Under the pieces are notes generated by a model, which did not search any database, was not told the DNA's origin, and worked only from the letters and a program-made list of their open reading frames with translations. A program made the translations under genes and the position numbers. A stretch of DNA of 64,000 bases from Crotalaria pallida (lineage: Eukaryota; Streptophyta; Magnoliopsida; Fabales; Fabaceae): positions 71,761,501-71,825,500 of the forward strand of contig CM075655.1 in NCBI GenBank assembly GCA_037953625.1, read 5' to 3'. How positions within the stretch are numbered: the first letter of the stretch is position 1; each line of letters starts with the position of its first letter. Shown here piece after piece: positions 57,881 through 64,000 of this stretch.

Positions 57881-59413
57881 ACTTAATTAGGTTCAAGTGC
57901 TATTTAGTTATCTAAGACTAGGTTTGGTTAACACTCAGTCGACTAAACCATTTTAGCTACTAGGTTAACCCCTTAACCGAGACTTAGCAATCTAAAACCG
58001 TTTTGGTTAACACTTGATTACCTCATCTAATTCTCAATTAGGCCTAGTTAACTAAAGTCCATTTAGTCCACCCTTGGTCGTGTCCTCCTAAGCATTCCAT
58101 TAACCAACATAACATAATCATAATTGTTCAATCAATACAAATACAAACACAAACATAACCATAAAATTCGGCAAAGAACACTAAACAATCACATATCAAG
58201 CTTCATCACAATTCGGCCTCCAAGCCAAAACCCAAAAATCTAGCTAGTGCCCTTGAGTCTCATGGTGACTCAACCTAAATTCTAAGCTTGAAACTTATTC
58301 TAGCAAAAGTGCAAGATTCTCTCACTTACCTCTTGAAGAAAACTAAGAAGACTTAGAACCTTTGGGCCTTTTCCTCTCCAACCGTGAGCACTCTCCCTCC
58401 TTAGACTCTTGAGACTTGATTCCAAGCTTCTAAAACTCTAAGGCTCCACTTGATTTGCCAAACTAAAGACCTTAAAGCTTGGTTTGGGGTTTGGCCGTGG
58501 GGGTTGTTTGGTTTAGAGTTTAGTGATTGAAATTTCTTCAACACAAAACTTAAACAAGTGGCATATTCATGATCTAGAGTATGAATATGCTAAGGTTTAT
58601 TGTGTTTGGTAGAAGTTTAGGTTTGAATAAGGGTGGTGATAGATGAGGCCGTGAGCTTCTAAAAGAGGAAGGGTTTGGATTTGAGCTTGTAAGCCTTAAT
58701 CACACTTGCATGTAGTACATCCATGATCTAGGCTTAGGTTATGTAAGGATTTCTTGGTTTTAATGGAAGAAAGAGCTAGGATGAGAGTGGTGGTGGTGTT
58801 GGCCGTGAGCTTCTCAAGAGAAGAGGAAGAAGATGATGGTGAAGATGTTAAGAAGAAAAGGGAGCCAAAGTGAGATTCATCCACACATGGTCACTTTTAT
58901 GATGGCTTATGGTCAAATGTGTAAGTGATAAGGTGGCATAATGGTGGGTTTTGGTGTGGACACATCACACTTCATGCCACAAAATGAAACATGGTGTTGC
59001 CACCTAATTCTTGGCCAACATGCATGAAGTGTGGGCATGACACCTCACAAACTCACACAAGGCTACATACTCACACACTCCTCACGGCTTTAACACACAC
59101 ACACATGGGCCATCACACTTTCATGGCCCAACATCACTCACAAGGCCCATTTGGTTACTTAGGTTTAATATAACCCACTTAACCCTTAAGCCATTTATTA
59201 ACCAAGCTAATCTAACTTTTAACTAAGCTCTTACACATCTAACCCTAATCAACTTAAAACTACACAAGGATAGACCTAATTACTTAGGCTTAAGCTAACC
59301 CTAATAACTATAAGCTAGCTACACACGATTAAGATCTGACACATCAAGCAAGGCAAAACATTCATATAGTAAAGCATGACATTATTCGGGAACTAAAATT
59401 CAGGGATGTTACA

Positions 59414-59427
59414 CTCTCCCCCACTTA
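59414..59427 (-). other. Polypurine tract of the Tekay-type element
   Basis: Minus-strand TAAGTGGGGGAGAG directly before TGTAACATCCC. Confidence 0.9.
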
Positions 59428-59454
59428 CAGGAATTTCGTCCCCGAAATTCTGTT

Positions 59455-60352
59455 CTACCTGAACAACTCCGGATATTCTCTTCGCATCGTAGCTTCGGGT
59501 TCCCAAGTTGACTCTTGAACACCATTGTGTTCCCAAACAACTCTAACCAAGGGTATTTCTTTTCCCCTAAGTTGCTTGATTCGGCGGTCTGCTATAAAAA
59601 TCGGGCCAGCTTCTAGAGTTAGATTTTCTCGCACAGACAGGTCATCGGGTCGGATATCCAGAATGGAGTTAGGGTCGTGCACAAACTTTCGAAGTCGTGC
59701 AACATGAAAGACATTGTGTAGACTAGACAAAGATGGTGGTAAGGCTATCTGGTACGCAACTGGACCAATTTTCCTAAGGATTTGGTACGGACCGATGAAT
59801 CTGGGTGAAAGTTTCTTGGTTCTCGACGCTCTGCCTACACCTTTCATCGGGGATACCTTGATAAACACATGCTCTCCTTCTGCAAACTCAAGAGGTCTTC
59901 TCCTCTTATCTGCATAACTCTTCTGCCTTCCCTGAGCCGCCCTCATCTTCTCTTGTACCATCTTAATCTTTTCAGTTGTTTCTTGTACCAGTTCTGGACC
60001 GATTAAAGCATTCTCCCCCACTTGGAACCAACATAGTGGTGTCTGACACTTTCTACCATACAACGCTTCAAACGGTGCCATCCCAATACTCGCATGATAA
60101 CTGTTGTTATAGGTAAATTCCACCAATGGTAACACCTTATCCCAACTTCTTTGTCCTCCAAGGCACACGCTCTTAACATATCTTCCAACGTCTGAATTGT
60201 TCGCTCTGTTTGTCCGTCAGTTTGAGGATGATAAGCAGATCCCATTTTTAACTTTGTTCCCAGGGCTTGATGCAGACTGTTCCAAAACCGAGATGTAAAC
60301 CTTGGATCACGGTCAGACAGTATACTGGAAGGTATACCATGCAGTCGTACCA
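59455..60352 (-). pseudogene. pol: Chromovirus integrase C-terminal half with chromodomain
   Basis: The minus-strand reading starts at the integrase core (VRLHGIPSSILSDRDPRF, GSAYHPQTDGQTERTIQTLED). After a one-base frameshift near 60160 it continues (EFTYNNSYHASIGMAPFEALYG, then SPRFIGPYQI and LHNVFHVARLRK). It ends with a chromodomain-like VVWEHNGVQESTWEPEATM, the hallmark of chromoviruses, which target heterochromatin (established). The stop is 42 bp before the LTR. The N-terminal part is removed by the LTR at 60353. Confidence 0.94.
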
Positions 60353-62181
60353 TGTGAGACCCACAATTTTACCCAAATTATTTGTGATTTTATAATTGAA
60401 ATTAGGAAATTATGCTTGATTTTGATGTCTGGATTTAATATATATATATGAATAAATATACCTAAATATATATATATATATATATACGTGACATATATAT
60501 ATATTATGTACCAAAATTTTCCCTAGCCCATTTAAATGAAATATTTTAAGGTAGAGTATTTGATTTAAATGATTTTAAAAGATGAAATTATTTTTGATGG
60601 ATTAGAGTACCATATCTTTAGAAATTCATATCTTTTCAACCGTGCGTCGAAAAATTACAAATGATATGTCAAAACGATCGTATCGAAATCTAGATTATGA
60701 AAATGTAAAGCTTTGATTTTTATTTTTGAGTTTTCGAAATTTTATCACTGCTACAGTAGTGAACGAATTTTTGAGTTTTAAGAATCAATTTATGGTTTTA
60801 ATGCATTAAATAACCTTTTGACTAAAGAATATTTTATTTTGAAAATGAAAATACATTTTTGAAGTTTTATAATGTACTATTATTCAAATTAAAGTGTATT
60901 TTCGTATTTTTATTATTTTTAAATTATTTAAAAACTTAGAAAGTGTATTTTTGAAGGAAATGATCTTAGGACTTCAAAAATTTATAACTTTCAAACCGTA
61001 AGTCCAAAAATTACAAACTTTATATGAAAATGATCGTATTAAAATGTAGTATCTTAATATGTAAAAATAAAATTTTTATTTTAATATTTACGAAAATTTT
61101 TGTACAGTAGGTAGAAAATCAAATTTTGATAGTTAATATGATTGGATAATTATGTAGGCACCTCCACAATGAACCAATGAAAAATTTTCTCTCCTAGTTT
61201 AATTTATATGCACCATCCAAAATAAGGTGGAAAGAGAGGAGGAATAGTTCTGAAGTTTGTGAGAATAAACCATGAATTAAAAATGCTTTAGGAATCAACA
61301 AAATCCCATTTAATGCTAGTTCATGTTCCAAGTAGTGTTTGAAAATTTTTGACTAAGACTTGATGAAGGGGGCCGAATATTGCTCTGAAATATGGAAGGG
61401 AAATGCATTCTCAACACCTATAAATAGATAGCCTTAGTTCCCACATTTTTCACACACCAAAACTTTGATAGTTTTACAAGAGAAAAAAAATAAAATTCTA
61501 AGAAGAATAGAGGGAGAGAGGGAAGAGTAAGCTAAGGAAGGAGGGAAGAGTTGCTTTGTTGCTTGAAGTTTTTAGAAAGCTTAAGGAGTAGAGGTAACCA
61601 AAATCACTTATTTATTTAAGTTGTTTTTAAATTGTTTTGTTTATATTTTTTTTAAATCTTCTAAATTTCTTCTATAGTCAAGTTCTAAATTTTTATTTTC
61701 ATTTTAAAGTTATTTTTGAATAAGTGATATTGTTCTTGAGTCATATGAATTAAGAATGAGAAAAGGGACACAAAAAGGGTGTTTAAAGGGATTTATCTCC
61801 CCTTTTCTTTAATTCTTAAGATGGCTAAATGTTTTTGATGAGTTTGATCAATTTATTTTCTGGGTTTATTTTATTTCTAAGATCATATGAAGTATAGAAA
61901 ATTTTGTATGGTTAAATAAGTTTTTATTCTTTATCTTTTAATTGTTTTTGTTTCTTTATAATAAGGAATAAGAATCAATAAGTAAATAATAATGGAAAAA
62001 TTTTAATTTCTGGTATATATATGTATATATGAACCGTGGCACATAATAAGGAATTGATGGTTGATTTGTGTAATTTTGATATATGGATTGTATTGTTGTT
62101 GAATATAATAAAAGAGAATGGAAATAAATAAAAGAATTACAAAGGATTTTTATTTTATTTTTCTTTACTGTTCTGGACGTG

Positions 62182-62222
<41 letters not shown>

Positions 62223-64000
62223 TATAATTATATTGTATGATAATTGTTGTTATTTCATGTGTATTTGAGTTATAGTTAAGAATGAAAACAAATAGGTATT
62301 TTCTTTAAAGTAAAAATGAAATGAAAATGATTTAAAGGAACTGGAAATGATTTTGGAAAATAAAATAATTTTGTGGAAAATTTTAGATGCAAATGAAGTG
62401 TATGGAATTATATGTTATGGAATTTTTATGTAATTGTTATTGTTTGTTTGTATTTGATTTCCTTTTGTTTGATTTGAGTTAAATAAAGAACAATGAGTAA
62501 ATAAAAATAAATAAATAAATAAATACATTTCTGGAAAAATATAAAAAGAATAGACCGTGAGGTCTATTGCATTATTTTGAAATTATTTTTTTTGTAATTT
62601 GTTTGTGGTTTGATGTGTAGTTAAATTATAGTTGATTGTTTAAAAGAAATAGGAACAAATGGTAGTTGTTATAAACCTATAAGAACATGTGTTTTTGATT
62701 TATTTTATGAGTATGTGGTTGATATGTGTGTAAATGTTATTTGCTGGAAAAGTGATTATTTTTCTAAAAGAAGAGCTATTTTATATTTTTTTAATGATTA
62801 AATCTATGATATTGTTTTCTTTTTAGTATACCAAATGATGTAATTATATAATATGGATGCTTTAGAAATTAAAAATTATTTTTCTAAGTTGTCTATATGC
62901 TAGTCGAATTTTAGAGAAAAAGAAATTAAATTTATTGAATTTTTCTAATTGATTTGATGATTGCTTTAGTATGTTTATGGAATATAATGTATGTTTATAT
63001 GGAAAAGATTAATCTTGAAAGTTTTATTTTAATTCTGGAAATTTGATCTTTATTCTGAAAAAATTTATTTATTTAAGACCCCAAATGATTATTTTTGAAA
63101 ATGTTAGTGATACCTTGTTTATATGTGCAAATGTAATAAAAATAAGTGTTTTTGATTAATTACTTTGATTTCATAAAAAAATTAAGTTGCTGTCCAGAAT
63201 TTTTAAATAGTGAAAAGTAATATTTTATTTGAAATATTGGTATTTTTAAAGTTTGTAGCATAAGTAGGAATTGTGTATAATTGTGTATAAGTGTTTTGGA
63301 TTGTTTACTTGAACTTCTTGAGTTGATGCAACTTTTTCTGTGGCTGTACAGCAGATGGAACTATTTTATTTTGTTTGAATTTGGTCATTTTATTATAGTA
63401 GAAGTTGTAATAAGAATTTAGGAAAAATCGGCATATGTTTTCGATGTTCTGTTTAAGAGAAATTGAATTTTTAAGTTTGTATATGTATGCTGTCCAAAAA
63501 TGAGGAATGTGTAGCATTTATGTTATGATTTGTTCTTTAATGATTAGATATGTAGATTTTATGTTGATTTTAAAGTATAAGTGCTAAGGATTAGAAAATG
63601 AATTTTAAGTAATTTTAGAATATTTGTAAGTAAGATGGAATGTGTGTTTGAATGAAATATTATTTGTACTTGTATAAAATGATTGAAGGTTGTTCTTGAA
63701 AAAGAGATATTGATTTGATATTTAATTTTAAAGCTTAGTTAGTTTTTGTTTTAGAAATGATTTATTTTCTAAGTATTTACATGTTTTCAAAACTTCAAAG
63801 GCTTTGAGAAAGTAAAGTTTTCAAATGTTATATTGATTTATTTCTTTCAAGATAGTATGAATATTTATAAAGGTTATTTTGTGAAAATAACTGGTGTAAA
63901 AGGTTTGCAATTGGGAACGAATAGCGAGACCGAGAATCAAGATCGCGTTAGTTCTTCACATCAAGGTGAGAGAGTAGCACCTTTTAGACACAATGGCACC
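60353..64000 (+). mobile_element. LTR of another gypsy-type element (family L4), open at the window end
   Basis: TGTGAGACCC starts exactly where the integrase reading stops; candidate left duplication TACCA (60348-60352). The sequence is AT-rich without genes. It has an A/G-rich leader near 61480-61590, a donor-like TAGAG|GTAACC at 61594, a TA microsatellite at about 62187-62217 and an internal imperfect duplication (60600-60770 and 60955-61110). No second terminus is seen, so either the LTR exceeds 3.6 kb or it has passed unnoticed into internal sequence. Confidence 0.6.

Larger units (their letters stand above)
55507..59413 (-). mobile_element. 3' LTR of a Tekay-type gypsy, family L3
   Basis: On the minus strand it starts TGTAACATCCC at 59413 after a polypurine tract and ends GTCACA at 55507, 3907 bp. 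It has a CT-rich leader, a consensus donor CAAGAG|GTAAGTGAG at 58329, an acceptor-like CCCTTTTAG ending at 56281 and then the conserved ORF. Two tandem arrays lie in the putative intron. The layout matches the solo LTR 30961-34548. Confidence 0.92.

Noticed and set aside
1..64000. CRISPR arrays, operons, bacterial promoters or tRNA/rRNA genes
   Set aside because: The sequence is plant nuclear. The tandem arrays lack spacers of CRISPR type, and the only tRNA-like signal is the SINE B box and primer-binding sites.

Overview
This window is a plant nuclear, heterochromatin-like block made almost entirely of nested LTR retrotransposons. I find no ordinary cellular gene. The density of TAATCGATTA-rich LTRs, copia elements primed by initiator tRNA-Met, a Tat/Ogre-like Ty3/gypsy element and Tekay-type chromovirus remnants suggest a legume, most likely a phaseoloid such as Glycine or a relative. 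That assignment is an inference from element style, not a search.

Layout. 1-2453: 3' part of a long gypsy-type LTR, followed by a 160-bp MITE-like element. 2616-6660: AT-rich sequence with one tRNA-derived SINE (4125-4313, 19-bp target duplication) and no gene. About 6740-7555: a GC-motif cluster, then unidentified sequence replacing the end of the next element. About 7556-20087, minus strand: a decayed Tat/Ogre-like Ty3/gypsy element (two-intron accessory ORF1, gag, protease, RT, RNase H). It is split at 9735/15386 by a very young gag-only copia element (9740-15381, LTRs of 1591 bp with three visible differences, TSD CTTCC). About 20970-21535 looks like a plus-strand PPT and LTR. 21536-27924: a 5'-truncated copia element with decayed gag-pol and one LTR. 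27925-39096: another 5'-truncated copia element with an accessory 3' ORF. Its RNase H is split by a solo LTR (30961-34548, TSD ACTAT). 39097-55506, minus strand: a non-coding LARD-like gypsy arranged LTR, internal, LTR, partial internal. It contains a 3.1-kb solo LTR (43276-46406, TSD CCACA), a 5'-truncated related LTR (about 48277-50997) and two copies of an older solo LTR (TSD ATATA). 55507-60352, minus strand: the 3' end of a Tekay-type chromovirus, cut by a further LTR beginning at 60353 that runs off the window.

Main discovery candidates. (1) LTRs of unrelated copia and gypsy lineages carry pairs of palindromes (cores CTCGAG or ATCGAT) spaced about 20-22 bp, two helical turns. In several cases these lie just upstream of a TATA box. 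One copy sits inside a copia element as an apparent internal promoter for its accessory ORF. (2) The long gypsy LTRs share an intron-like layout: CT-rich leader, AG|GTAAG donor, 1.3-2.0 kb with hairpin-rich tandem arrays, then an acceptor. (3) One LTR family encodes a small protein after that acceptor. Two diverged copies differ mainly at synonymous sites, so the protein appears to have been under selection. (4) The copia LTRs share a hairpin flanked by constant boxes whose stem changes in a compensating way. Most coding parts are broken by stops and frameshifts; the gag-only copia is the recent arrival.
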